From Candidatus Woesearchaeota archaeon (lineage in GTDB: Archaea > Nanobdellota > Nanobdellia > Woesearchaeales > JABMPP01): a stretch of 64,000 nucleotides of DNA. Positions 27,230 through 35,796 of this stretch are shown here, piece after piece. The DNA lies in assembly GCA_018303405.1 (NCBI GenBank), contig JAGVYD010000017.1, positions 17,439 to 81,438 of the forward strand. Reading direction: 5' to 3'. Numbering within the stretch: position 1 is the first letter of the stretch; each line of letters begins with the position of its first letter. The notes below the pieces were generated by a model. The model saw only the letters and a program-made list of their open reading frames with translations. It ran no database searches and was not told the DNA's origin. Both the position numbers and the translations under genes were made by a program.

Positions 27230-27646
27230 TCAATCCGTTATTTTAGAGCTTTTGTACACATCTTCCTTGTGCGGCCCAATCTTCACTATCTTTGCAGTCA
27301 AGCTTCTTTTTATGAGCTCATCTTGCAGCCCATTCGCAATGTAGGACTCCTGGTCATAGCCAAGGCATATTATATCAGGATGATGTTCTTCAATGACCTT
27401 GTAAGGGTCATCCAAATTTCCAAGCACAGCCTTGTCTACAATGGGATTTTTGGAAACGCCCAAAAGCCTTTCATTCTCGTCGTGCTTTGGCATTTTGCCT
27501 TTTACTTTCCTAACTGTCTCATCCCTTCCAACAACAACTATGAGGAAGTTTCCCAGCTTCTTTGCCTGCTCAAAAAGATAAAAATGGCCGGGATGCAGTA
27601 TGTCGAATGTGCCGAATACCATCACTCTGATAATCTCATTTTCCAT
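27230..27646 (-). CDS. ribL: RibL-like FAD synthase / cytidylyltransferase-fold protein
   Basis: 138 residues from ATG 27646, the size of archaeal RibL. It has the nucleotidylyltransferase signature VMVFGTFDILHPGHFYLF containing the HxGH motif (HPGH) and a later RSLTAKIVKIGPHKEDVYKSSKI segment. Archaeal RibL transfers AMP to FMN to make FAD; related enzymes use CTP with glycerol-3-phosphate. A TATTTAAATG box lies about 26 nt upstream and is part of a palindromic promoter shared with the divergent prepilin peptidase. The frame extends upstream to 27691, but that would cover the promoter. RibL versus another cytidylyltransferase is not fully decided. Confidence 0.8.
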   Translation of the reverse strand: MENEIIRVMVFGTFDILHPGHFYLFEQAKKLGNFLIVVVGRDETVRKVKGKMPKHDENERLLGVSKNPIVDKAVLGNLDDPYKVIEEHHPDIICLGYDQESYIANGLQDELIKRSLTAKIVKIGPHKEDVYKSSKITD

Positions 27647-27667
27647 GTGTATCATGCAACAAAAAAC

Positions 27668-27676
27668 ATTTAAATA
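27668..27676. promoter_or_regulatory. Shared divergent TATA region
   Basis: CATTTAAATAG contains the palindrome ATTTAAAT. It sits about 26 nt from ATG 27646 on the minus strand and about 26 nt from ATG 27698 on the plus strand. Both genes would therefore be leaderless from one symmetrical promoter element. This spacing decided both start codons. Confidence 0.55.
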
Positions 27677-27697
27677 GCTTTGGCATTTCAATGCAGC

Positions 27698-28564
27698 ATG
27701 GTTGTCGAGCTGATTTATGCACTGGTTTTTCTGGCCTTGGCGGCGGCATCAGTTACAGATATGCGTACCCGGGAAGTGCCGGACTGGCTCAGCTATGCCC
27801 TTATTGCAGCTGGCATAGGGATAAGATGCATTGATTCTCTCATAACACTGAGCTGGCAGCCGATTATTGAAGGCCTTTTTGGCTTTGGTGCCATGCTTGC
27901 CCTCTCCATGGGAATGTTCTATTCAGGCCAATGGGGCGGAGGGGATACAAAACTGCTTATTGGAATAGGGGCCATGCTCGGCTTAAAGCTGGATTTCAGC
28001 TCAACATTGGTCAGCTTCCTCATAAATCTTGTAATTTTCGGTGCCCTTTACAGCATGGCTTTCAGCACAATCCTCGTGGCAAGGCACTGGAAAAAATTTC
28101 GAATGGAGTTTTCAAAACTTCTGCACAACCATTCTTACGCCCTCATCAGAAAAATGACAACAATTTTGCTTGCTGTCCTGCTTGTCGCCATTATTTTCAT
28201 CAATGATTCCCTTTTCAGGCTGCTGATCCTTTTGCTGATGACGCTGACATTTGCGAGCTACTATATTTGGGTCGGTGTCAAGTCAATTGAACTGTCCTGC
28301 ATGCACAAACTGGTTGACCCTGAAAAACTCACAGAGGGCGACTGGATTGTGAACGACGTAAAAGTCGATGGGAAATACATCTGCGGCCCAAAAGATCTCG
28401 GAATTGAAATGCAGCAAATAAAGAAACTCATTGCCCTTAAGAAGCGGGGCAAGATAAGAAAAGTGCTCATGAAGGAGGGCATACCATTTGTCCCGAGTTT
28501 CCTGCTCGCATTTGCAGTCACAATCTTCCTGGGCAATATTTTCATCTGGCTTTCCTTATTCTGA
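27698..28564 (+). CDS. Type IV prepilin / preflagellin peptidase (A24 family)
   Basis: 288 residues. It carries both catalytic Asp sites of A24 aspartic membrane proteases: TDMRTREVPDW (first Asp, about residue 21) and the GGGDTKL motif (about 86). Some six hydrophobic segments are visible, and a soluble C-terminal stretch (LTEGDWIVNDVKVDG) precedes a final helix, a layout known from archaeal FlaK/PibD-related proteins. It cleaves class III signal peptides of pilins or archaellins. No pilin operon is visible next to it. Start chosen from the shared TATA element. Confidence 0.88.
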   Translation: MVVELIYALVFLALAAASVTDMRTREVPDWLSYALIAAGIGIRCIDSLITLSWQPIIEGLFGFGAMLALSMGMFYSGQWGGGDTKLLIGIGAMLGLKLDFSSTLVSFLINLVIFGALYSMAFSTILVARHWKKFRMEFSKLLHNHSYALIRKMTTILLAVLLVAIIFINDSLFRLLILLLMTLTFASYYIWVGVKSIELSCMHKLVDPEKLTEGDWIVNDVKVDGKYICGPKDLGIEMQQIKKLIALKKRGKIRKVLMKEGIPFVPSFLLAFAVTIFLGNIFIWLSLF

Positions 28565-28747
28565 ATTCACTTATTTTGAATTCCCTTTGCTCCAGATTTT
28601 TGCCTTTCGCCATAATGCACATTTTTTCCCATTTTGAGGATAAACCTGAAAAATTTTGAGCGATATTGCCAAAGCATTGCGCTGCCGGCAGAATATCTCC
28701 GGATATTGCCGGGCAAGTGAAATAAACAATTGCATTTTTATCCCCTT

Positions 28748-29275
28748 ATGGAAAATTCCAAGGCAAAACCCTATATAACAGGAGCAATGCTGGGCGCAGC
28801 CGGCTACTTCATTTTATCCAATTTTCCCGTCAATAGCCAGCAATTTGTCGCAACGCAGAATAATCCAGCCAATTTAAGCGCCAGCCTCGAAAGTTTCAGG
28901 CATGAAACCCTGCAGGCAGTTGAGCAAAGGCTTGAACAGGAAAGGATAAGGGAATACATAAGCTCGCTTGAACAAAGAATTGCCGAGCAGAATACACCTG
29001 TCATCCCCCCTTACCAAAATTCAGGCTATGGCTATTCCACGCCATTAAATGCGGCACAGATAGAGTCCCCGCCCCAAGCCGCAGAATCCTATGCGCCCAG
29101 CCTGGAGAATGGCCAGTCATCTTATCCGACTCATGACATTTATTTTTCCTGGCAAAGGGCAGACAACGGGGTTGCGCGCACCCGCAGCAGCTACCAAATC
29201 AGCCTGAACACAGGAAAGATTACCGAGAACATCAGGAATTTTGGCACATGGTTCAAGGGATTGTTTGAGAGATAG
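28748..29275 (+). CDS. Hypothetical membrane-anchored protein
   Basis: About 175 residues from ATG 28748, which follows ATTTTTATCC at leaderless distance. One N-terminal hydrophobic segment (ITGAMLGAAGYFILSNF) acts as anchor. A helical stretch with Glu-Gln-Arg repeats (EQRLEQERIREYISSLEQRI) and a Pro, Tyr and Ser rich linker follow. The end (FGTWFKGLFER) is amphipathic. No family recognised. Confidence 0.55.
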   Translation: MENSKAKPYITGAMLGAAGYFILSNFPVNSQQFVATQNNPANLSASLESFRHETLQAVEQRLEQERIREYISSLEQRIAEQNTPVIPPYQNSGYGYSTPLNAAQIESPPQAAESYAPSLENGQSSYPTHDIYFSWQRADNGVARTRSSYQISLNTGKITENIRNFGTWFKGLFER

Positions 29276-29335
29276 TTTAGCATGGGACAAGACGATGGCA
29301 AGCTTTATAATGCAGCCACCTATGGTTTGCCCAGC

Positions 29336-30193
29336 ATGAACAAATATTACATTTATGCAATGGCAGCCCCATTAATCTGGGGCACAATGGGCATTTTTGT
29401 GCGAATGGTCAACCTGCCAGGCCATGCCGTTTATTTCTTTGTTGCACTTATTATGCTGGTGATCATGACCGCATGGCTTATAGCCGAGGGCAAATTGCTT
29501 CCATTTTTCAAAAAGAAAAATCTCAGGCTTCCATTATCTATGGGATTTTTCGCGCTTATGACCAACATCACCTATTTTTGGGCGTTCAATCTGACCACAA
29601 TCGCATCAGCAACCTTGGTGCACTATATCGCACCTGTGCTGGTCATGCTTTTTGCGCCGTTAATCCTGCATGAAACAGTAGGAAAAAAGACGTGGCTGCC
29701 TTTGGGGCTCGGCCTGGCCGGGCTGTCTATCATGTTGCAGCCTGGCTCTGCCACAATTCCAAGTGGGCAAATCCTCGGCTTTATTCTTGCATTTGTATCT
29801 GCAATTACATATGCATTGACAACTATTTACAACCGCTTGACACTGCATGCAGGATTCGAATGGAAAGAATTGGTATTTTCCCAGATGTTTGTTTCAGTTG
29901 TTTTGCTCCTGCCTTTCATCCTCTATTCGCCGCCAACTCTAACCTCAAGTATGATTTTCCCCATTCTCACAATGAGCATGGTTCATCAGGGCATTGCGGT
30001 TATTTTCATTCTCAAGGCACTTGACAAAATCAAGGCTCAGACAGTCGCAATAATATCCTATCTTGAGCCTCTGTCAGCAGTGATTTTTGCAGGATTGTTC
30101 CTGGGCGAAGTTCCAGCAACCTATGTTTTCATTGGCGGGGCTGTAATATTGGCTTCCAGCTATATTTCTGTAAGAAGCGCAAGCTCGTCATAA
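29336..30193 (+). CDS. EamA/DMT-family transporter
   Basis: About 285 residues with ten hydrophobic segments in two EamA repeats, the standard drug/metabolite transporter layout. Landmarks are APLIWGTMGIF in the first helix, ASATLVHYIAPVLV closing repeat one, and ISYLEPLSAVIFAGLFLGE in repeat two, all typical EamA positions. ATG 29336 is preferred to 29282 because GCTTTATAATG lies 25-35 nt upstream and inside the longer form. Substrate unknown. Confidence 0.88.
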   Translation: MNKYYIYAMAAPLIWGTMGIFVRMVNLPGHAVYFFVALIMLVIMTAWLIAEGKLLPFFKKKNLRLPLSMGFFALMTNITYFWAFNLTTIASATLVHYIAPVLVMLFAPLILHETVGKKTWLPLGLGLAGLSIMLQPGSATIPSGQILGFILAFVSAITYALTTIYNRLTLHAGFEWKELVFSQMFVSVVLLLPFILYSPPTLTSSMIFPILTMSMVHQGIAVIFILKALDKIKAQTVAIISYLEPLSAVIFAGLFLGEVPATYVFIGGAVILASSYISVRSASSS

Positions 30194-30371
30194 AATGCAA
30201 TCGTTATTTCAGAAGCCGAGCTTTCCGCTGGCTTTTGGCTTGCGGGCAGACAATCAGCAAGAATTATTTTACATATAACAGAATTATTGCTTTTTAACTA
30301 ATTTGGTAATGACTTTATAGAGGCGGAAACAGTAAACTTTAAATATTACTTTGTATATCCTAAGTATTACG

Positions 30372-30626
30372 ATGGAAGCAATAACCATAAAGATGGAAAA
30401 CGCAATATTGGATGAGATAGACCAAAAGCTGGAAGAGCACAGGTATAGTACCAGAACTGAGTTCATCAGGGACGCGATAAGGGAAAAACTCTCAGATTTA
30501 GACAAAGAAAAAATACTTAGGAATTTGTCCATGCTAAAGGGCTCATCCAAGAGAAAAACAAGTGATGCCAAATTGCATTCTGTGAGGGACAAAGCCTTTG
30601 CACTCCTCGAAAAGAAGTTTAAATGA
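30372..30626 (+). CDS. Ribbon-helix-helix (CopG-like) antitoxin-type protein
   Basis: 84 residues from ATG 30372, with TTAAATATTAC about 28 nt upstream. The N-terminal strand EAITIKM and the two helices LDEIDQKLEEH and STRTEFIRDAIREKL form a classical RHH DNA-binding fold. A charged tail follows. RHH proteins of this size are commonly VapB-type antitoxins. A PIN-domain frame lies immediately downstream on the opposite strand, with the stop codons overlapping. That convergent arrangement is unusual, since toxin-antitoxin pairs are normally co-directional. Confidence 0.75.
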   Translation: MEAITIKMENAILDEIDQKLEEHRYSTRTEFIRDAIREKLSDLDKEKILRNLSMLKGSSKRKTSDAKLHSVRDKAFALLEKKFK

Positions 30627-31034
30627 GGTCCTGAGGTCTTTTCGGCTTGGAGATGTCGGACAATTTCTTAAAATGCTTATCCAACGTCACCAACACAGCC
30701 TTGTTGTCTCTTGCAAGAACGGCATGCAGAGCATCGGCTTTCGGCACTTTCCTCTTCGATGACAAATCTTTCGCTTTTCCAGTTTGTTTTTCTGTTGATT
30801 CCACAAAACCAGCGCTGGCTTTATTTTCCGAAACATTTTTTCAATTTCTTCCGGAGTGTAGCCGACAGAGCCTATCTCCAGCAATACAATGTCAGAATAA
30901 ACTACCTTGTCATCATCCTCCACAAATTTGTTCAGCAAGGCATGCGCCCAGTCTCCTTTGGGCATATTGGGCTCGTTCCTGTTCTCAAAGAAGTCCAGCC
31001 ATATTGATGTGTCAAGATAATATCTTTCTGCCAT
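30619..31034 (-). pseudogene. PIN-domain (VapC-like) ribonuclease, frameshifted
   Basis: The N-terminal frame begins at 31034 with YYLDTSIWLDFF (first PIN Asp) and VLLEIG (acidic residue two). It loses phase at about 30765-30800 and ends in non-homologous residues. The rest of the domain continues in the next frame: VPKADALHAVLA (third acidic) and LVTLDKHFKKL (fourth acidic), ending at 30619. A one-base shift reunites a full PIN domain of about 138 residues. As written the nuclease lacks half its active site. The cause is gene decay or a sequencing error in the A-rich stretch; programmed shifting is less likely. Confidence 0.8.
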
Positions 31035-31035
31035 A

Positions 31036-31330
31036 TCAAATGCAAAGCATAACCATTAATAAATATGATGAAATCAACTCATTGAGCATTTCCCGGCACC
31101 TGAACAATTCTAGCTCGTTAAAGACTTTTCTCTGCGCATCTTCGCTCCAGATGGCGTCGCATTTTACAGCCAGTGCGCATGCAAGGATGGGCGCGTCCTT
31201 GATATCAATATCCTTCATTATGTCAATTGCTTCCTCCATCTTGCCCTTAACCTCATTCTCCGGCATAATGGTGATGTTTTCCATGACGAGTGCAATCAGC
31301 AGCTCCATCTCATCTTTCGACAAGCCACCT
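31036..31330 (-). pseudogene. C-terminal fragment of a second PIN-domain protein
   Basis: The readable part, about 95 residues, matches only the second half of PIN proteins of COG1569 type: a helical MELLIALVMENITIMP, then DIKDAPILACALAVKCDAIWSED with its acidic pair, and a C-terminal LNELISS. The N-terminal strand with the first catalytic Asp is missing. The frame stays open to 31401, but those residues come from a hairpin and T-run that look like the ftsZ terminator. The gene is therefore probably a remnant. It follows the frameshifted PIN gene by 2 nt in a decayed toxin-antitoxin patch. Confidence 0.65.
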
Positions 31331-31363
31331 GGTCGATTTAGAAAACTATTCCCTTTCTCATAA

Positions 31364-31398
31364 TTAAAAAAGAAAAAAAAGTCCCCTGTTCGGGGACC
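31364..31398 (-). terminator. Hairpin plus T-run downstream of ftsZ
   Basis: On the minus strand, GTCCCC and GGGGAC pair around a GAACA loop (31381-31397) and are followed directly by a long T-rich run (about 31364-31380). The structure lies about 115 nt beyond the ftsZ stop. It resembles an intrinsic terminator, and its position argues against coding across it. Confidence 0.6.
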
Positions 31399-31513
31399 CA
31401 AAGTCCGCCTTCATTGTATATTTTCGTTGGGGGGGTGATATAAAATGAAGGCAAGAAACCGCACCTCAAAGACTAAAGGGGTGAGCGTGAAAATTGTTTC
31501 TGCCCGGACATAC

Positions 31514-32599
31514 TCATTGGACAATCTCTATGCCCAATTCGTCATCCATCACCTCGGTTACAGGCGCCCTTGCAGCCGCCTTTTTCCTGCTGTCAGCTTT
31601 TCCGAGTATCCACGGAGATTTGACGCCAGTCACGATTGTCATGACTGTTATCCTGCCTTTCATCTCCTCATTGACCCTGGCTCCCCAGATGACATTTGCA
31701 TCGTCGTCCAGGTTCTCTGTGACCAGCTCTCCAATCTGGTTGATGTCGTCGAGGGTCATGTCCGGCCCGCCTTCCACATGGATCAAGGCTCCTGTTGCTC
31801 CCTCATAATTTATGTCGAGCAAAGGGTTCGCGAGTGCGCCTTTGACTGCTTCTTCAACCCTGTTGTTTGTGTCGGATGCTCCGACGCCTATGGCAGCGAC
31901 GCCGCCGTTGGTCATAATCGCTTTGACATCCGCGTAGTCCAGGTTCACAAGGCTTGGCAAGGCGATTGTTTCCACAATCCCTCTTATCATCGTCGCTATC
32001 AATTCATTGGCCACTGCAAAAGCCTGTCGAATTGGCAAGTTGCCTGCAATCTGTACCAGCCTGTTGTTGTCAATGACTATTACTGTGTCTGAAACCTGTC
32101 GTAGTTGCTGCAAGCCAAACTCTGCCTTGTCTACCCTTGCCCTCTCAATTTTGAAGGGCATTGTCACTGTTCCAATCACTATTGCTCCTGCATCCCTGGC
32201 AACGCCTGCCACTATCGGGGCAGAGCCTGTTCCGGTGCCTCCTCCCATGCCGGCGCACACGAACACCATGTCAGAACCCTTGAGCGCTTCCTTTATCTCC
32301 TGGAGAGACTCTTTGGCAGCTTCCATGCCTTTTTCTGGAAATCCGCCGCATCCAAGGCCACGGGTGACCTCTTTCCCCAGCAAGAATTTTCTATCAGCTT
32401 CACTGATATTGATATGCTGTTGATCAGTATTGCACGCTATTATCTCAGCCCCCTTCACACCTTTGGTGTAAAGCCAGCTGACCATGTTATTGCCTGCTCC
32501 ACCACAGCCGATAACCTTTATGTTGGCCTGCCCAACATCCAAATTGTCGCTTTTGCTGTTGCTTCCTGTCTTTAATGCGTTTTCAACGACGAAGTCCAT
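31514..32599 (-). CDS. ftsZ: Cell division GTPase FtsZ
   Basis: 361 residues. Tubulin/FtsZ signatures are present: VIGCGGAGNN, the nucleotide loop CAGMGGGTGTGSAP, the sugar-contact region around FGLQQLRQVSDTVIVIDNNRL, and the T7-loop region NLDYADVKAIM with its catalytic Asp. It polymerises with GTP into the division ring. The C-terminal tail after the GTPase domain is short (about 45 residues) and ends in ELGIEIV, probably the contact for membrane partners. A clear AAAGGAGG Shine-Dalgarno and a TATATAAAAG box sit just upstream. Confidence 0.97.
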   Translation of the reverse strand: MDFVVENALKTGSNSKSDNLDVGQANIKVIGCGGAGNNMVSWLYTKGVKGAEIIACNTDQQHINISEADRKFLLGKEVTRGLGCGGFPEKGMEAAKESLQEIKEALKGSDMVFVCAGMGGGTGTGSAPIVAGVARDAGAIVIGTVTMPFKIERARVDKAEFGLQQLRQVSDTVIVIDNNRLVQIAGNLPIRQAFAVANELIATMIRGIVETIALPSLVNLDYADVKAIMTNGGVAAIGVGASDTNNRVEEAVKGALANPLLDINYEGATGALIHVEGGPDMTLDDINQIGELVTENLDDDANVIWGARVNEEMKGRITVMTIVTGVKSPWILGKADSRKKAAARAPVTEVMDDELGIEIVQ

Positions 32600-33048
32600 C
32601 TTTCACCCTCCTTTCTCCCTTTAGTCTTTTATATACAGTGGAATATATATTTTGCAAAATATGTATCCCACTACGAAAATGCTTTTATATGTTCATAGCT
32701 GTATACCTTTTTAGAAAAAGCTACACTCTTGCGCCAACAAGGGATGTTACTGCTTTGACACGAAAAATCTGACTAACTTGGGTCGAAATACACACACAAA
32801 ATTTCGATTTCAAACACACGCCAACTTCCGGTTTTCGCCAAAAAACTGGAAAGTTACTTATTTTCTTGTGGTTTCTTATATATAAAGATTTTCTATTTAT
32901 AAACTATATATTCTAGAATATAGAATTTCGTATATTAAGCTGGAAAGTGGTAAATTGGTTATACTAATCAGAATTGAGTATATTTAGAATTTAATGTTGC
33001 ACAGATGCCTTGAAAAAAGGAGCGCGATGTCCGCCTTTTTCATTATCT
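32600..33048 (+). other. 449-bp A+T-rich intergenic region
   Basis: The left end holds the ftsZ promoter and ribosome site (minus strand). The middle contains an imperfect inverted repeat, AACTTCCGGTTTT with AAAAACTGGAAAGTT, near 32822-32857. Beyond that come A+T-rich segments with several TATA-like strings. I see no coding frame or tRNA. A small structured RNA is possible but unsupported. Confidence 0.45.
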
Positions 33049-33726
33049 TCACTCTTTTTTACTCCGCAATTTGTCAAAAATATCCTTTGAAGCGCCTTCC
33101 CATTTCCCGATTCTTTTTTGCATTTTCTTCGCCTGCCTTTTCAATTTGTTCTCGACGCTCCAGGCATGCTCCTTCAGCACCCATTTTGGATCCTTTATCT
33201 TGGCATCCCATCCTTCAATGTGCACTATGTCATACAGCCTGTATTTGTCCTGGCTTTCCGGGGTTTCAGCTGCATAGCCCAATGCAATAACAGCCTGTGG
33301 CCTGATATATTCCGGAATTCCGCAAGTCTTTCTCAGCATATCCTCGTCAAAGCTTCCAACCCAGCAGCTCCCCAAATCCTGGGCGTGCGCCGCAAGAAGC
33401 ATATTCTGCGCAGCAGCAGCGCAGTTTTGGATGGAATAAAACCTTTCTCCCCTCTCGCCGTAGAACTGCCTTGTTTTCTGCACTTCACATACGATGACTA
33501 TGTGCACAGGCGCATCCTGCATCCAGTACTGCTCCAGGCACGCCTCGGCAATTGCCTTTCTTTTTTCCTCGTCCAGCACAACAATGAATTTCCAATTTTG
33601 CAGGTTGCCTGAGGAAGGCGCATTCAGGCCTGCCTCAAGGACTATGCCAACCTTGTCCCATTCGACTTCCTTGTCCAAATATTTCCTCACAGAACGCCTG
33701 GTCATGATATTTTCGATTGCATCCAT
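33049..33726 (-). CDS. Nitroreductase family protein (second)
   Basis: 225 residues. N-terminal IMTRRSVRKYLDKEV gives the FMN-contacting Arg/Ser pattern. GLNAPSSGNLQNWKFIVV, a central AAAQNMLLAAHAQDLGSCWVGSF (the usual helix and cofactor region) and VIALGYA near the end are typical nitroreductase landmarks. The last 55 residues form a basic tail (KKMQKRIGKWEG). Distinct from the copy at 3305-3904, to which only the family motifs correspond. It is a soluble FMN enzyme of unknown substrate. Confidence 0.88.
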   Translation of the reverse strand: MDAIENIMTRRSVRKYLDKEVEWDKVGIVLEAGLNAPSSGNLQNWKFIVVLDEEKRKAIAEACLEQYWMQDAPVHIVIVCEVQKTRQFYGERGERFYSIQNCAAAAQNMLLAAHAQDLGSCWVGSFDEDMLRKTCGIPEYIRPQAVIALGYAAETPESQDKYRLYDIVHIEGWDAKIKDPKWVLKEHAWSVENKLKRQAKKMQKRIGKWEGASKDIFDKLRSKKE

Positions 33727-33808
33727 TTTGAATAGACCTCTTTTGAATATGCCTCTCTTATTGCAAAAAGCTTTTAATACCTACCAATATAAATAACTAA
33801 CGTTCAAG

Positions 33809-35557
33809 ATGAAATATTCGCAACTAGTTGAAATCTATGAAAGCCTTGAGGCGACCAGCAAGCGCCTGGAAAAAACCTATTACATTGCCAAGCTGCTGGG
33901 CGAAACAGACCGCGATATGCTCCCCAAGATTGTCCTTCTCCTGCAGGGCAAAATCTATCCTTCCTGGGATGAGCGGAAAATTGGCGTCGCGTCCAGGCTT
34001 GTAATAAAAGCGTTAGGCCTTGCAGTTGGCCTCGAAGCCGATAAAATAGAAAGCGAATGGAAAAAGACTGGCGACCTCGGCAAGGTTGCAGAGGCTTTGG
34101 TAGGCAGGAAAAAGCAGGCAACATTGTCGTCAATGGACATCACGGTGCAAAAAGTGTTTTCCAACCTGAGAAAGCTGGCAGAGCTTGAAGGCCAGGGCAC
34201 AGTGCAGAAAAAAATGCAGCTTATTGCAGAGCTCCTGACTTCAGCAACCCCTAAGGAGGCAAAATACATTGTCAGGACCATCCTGGAGGAACTCAGGGTC
34301 GGGGTTGGCGAAGGCTCCATTCGCGACGCGATAATCTGGGACCACTTTGGGGATATTGAAAAAATCAAGGAGACAAAGGAAGGCGAGCTCAAGGGGGATT
34401 ACAGGAAATTCCTTGAAAAAGTCCAGGAAGCGTTTGACCTGACAAATGATTTCGGGATAGTCGCGCAGGCTGCCAGGCAGGGCGAAAAGGAGCTGGAAAA
34501 TATCCGGCTGGAAGTCAACCGCCCGATAAAAGTCATGCTTGCTCAGAAGGTTGATGACGTTGACGAGGCATTTGAGCGCGTTGGAAAGCCGTGCGCAATC
34601 GAGTGCAAGTATGACGGGTTCAGGATGCAGGTCCATGGCAGGGACGGGAAAGTCATGATATTCACCCGCAGGCTTGAGGATGTCACTGCCCAATTCCCGG
34701 AGGTTGCCGAATTTTTCAGGAAAAATATCAGGGCAAGGGAATTCATCCTTGACGGCGAAGCCGTTGGATTCGACCCGAAGACCAAAAAATACCTTCCTTT
34801 CCAGAAAGTCAGCCAGAGGATCAGGCGCAAGTATGACATTGACAAATTGGCCAGCCAGTTCCCTATTGAGCTGAATATTTTTGACATTGTCTACTGCGAC
34901 GGCAAAAATCTTCTCAGGCAGGATTTTTCCGAGAGAAGGAAAATCCTCAGGAAAATACTGCGCGAGGAAAAATGGAAGGCGGTTCTTGCCGAGCAGCTTG
35001 TAACAGACAGCAAGGCCAAGGCGCAGGAATTCTATGAGCGCACGCTAAAGCAGGGCATGGAAGGCGTCATGTTCAAGAAGCTGGATGCGCCATACAAGCC
35101 GGGCTCACGGGTCGGCCACATGGTCAAGCTCAAGCCTGTCATGGAAAGCCTTGACGTTGTTATCGTCGGCGCTGAATGGGGGGAGGGCAAGCGCGCAACC
35201 TGGCTGACAAGCTATGCGATTGCGGTCAGGGATGAGGAGGGCAACCTGCTCGAAATCGGCAAGGTGAGCACAGGGCTGAAAGAGCTTGAAGGCGAGGACG
35301 GCACAACCTTTTCTGAAATGACAGTGATGCTGAAGCCGCTCATAACAGCTGAAAAGCGAAAGCAGGTTACTGTCAAGCCAAAAATTGTAATTGAAGTCAA
35401 CTATGAGGAAATCCAGAAAAGCCCTACCTATTCATCGGGATTTGCACTCAGGTTCCCGAGGTTTGTCAGGCTCAGGACAGAGGAAAAATCAGCAGAGGAT
35501 GCAAGCGACATTAATTTTGTCGAGGATTTGTATTACGGGCAGAAGAAGTCAAAATAA
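33809..35557 (+). CDS. lig: ATP-dependent DNA ligase
   Basis: 582 residues, the normal length of archaeal replicative ligase. An N-terminal DNA-binding helical domain is followed by the nucleotidyltransferase core with the AMP-accepting Lys in IECKYDGFRMQ (motif I, about residue 261). Later motifs are FILDGEAVGF (motif III), NIFDIVYCDG (IIIa), GVMFKK (IV) and MVKLKPV (motif V), then a C-terminal OB domain ending LRFPRFVRLR. It seals nicks at Okazaki fragment junctions. TATA-like CCAATATAAATAAC lies about 25 nt before the ATG. Confidence 0.97.
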   Translation: MKYSQLVEIYESLEATSKRLEKTYYIAKLLGETDRDMLPKIVLLLQGKIYPSWDERKIGVASRLVIKALGLAVGLEADKIESEWKKTGDLGKVAEALVGRKKQATLSSMDITVQKVFSNLRKLAELEGQGTVQKKMQLIAELLTSATPKEAKYIVRTILEELRVGVGEGSIRDAIIWDHFGDIEKIKETKEGELKGDYRKFLEKVQEAFDLTNDFGIVAQAARQGEKELENIRLEVNRPIKVMLAQKVDDVDEAFERVGKPCAIECKYDGFRMQVHGRDGKVMIFTRRLEDVTAQFPEVAEFFRKNIRAREFILDGEAVGFDPKTKKYLPFQKVSQRIRRKYDIDKLASQFPIELNIFDIVYCDGKNLLRQDFSERRKILRKILREEKWKAVLAEQLVTDSKAKAQEFYERTLKQGMEGVMFKKLDAPYKPGSRVGHMVKLKPVMESLDVVIVGAEWGEGKRATWLTSYAIAVRDEEGNLLEIGKVSTGLKELEGEDGTTFSEMTVMLKPLITAEKRKQVTVKPKIVIEVNYEEIQKSPTYSSGFALRFPRFVRLRTEEKSAEDASDINFVEDLYYGQKKSK

Positions 35558-35561
35558 AATG

Positions 35562-35758
35562 TCAGAATTTTCCATCCAGTCTGTGACTGATGGCAAGCTT
35601 TGCTTGCATTTTCTCCCACTTGGCTGGAAAATTCTGAGCATGATGGAAATCTTCGATTTCCAGCATCCTGAAAATGCGAACATTTTCATGATGCTCAAGA
35701 ACTACGGGTCTGTGGAACTAAACATGACATTCCACCAGTCTCTGACCTGTGGTTCTTG
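35562..35758 (+). ncRNA. Array of stem-loops downstream of the ligase gene
   Basis: About 200 nt form a chain of perfect or near-perfect hairpins. Stem 35562-35574 / 35625-35637 has 13 bp and encloses a 6-bp hairpin at 35593-35607. Stems 35644-35651 / 35655-35662 and 35669-35676 / 35681-35688 have 8 bp each, the second with a CGAA loop. Stem 35696-35705 / 35749-35758 has 10 bp with one G-T. GAGCAT (35636) can also pair with ATGCTC (35691). Such density argues for a structured RNA or palindromic repeat. A 66-codon frame also crosses it but resembles no protein. Confidence 0.45.
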
Positions 35759-35796
35759 ACAACTGCTTAAAGATAAAGGCTCATTTCTGGCGGTGC

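Noticed and set aside
30765..30800. Programmed -1 frameshift in the PIN gene at an A-rich stretch
   Set aside because: The heptamer is not a proper X-XXY-YYZ slip site, no downstream structure is evident, and the neighbouring PIN fragment points to decay.
31445..32092. Long plus-strand frame across ftsZ, starting after a GGGGGGGTGATATAAA site
   Set aside because: Apart from its first 24 codons it is the antisense of a well-supported ftsZ gene and resembles no protein. The purine-rich start is intriguing but not enough.
35560..35759. 66-codon plus-strand frame after the ligase gene
   Set aside because: Runs exactly through the hairpin array, so the open frame is more likely incidental to a structured or repeated sequence.
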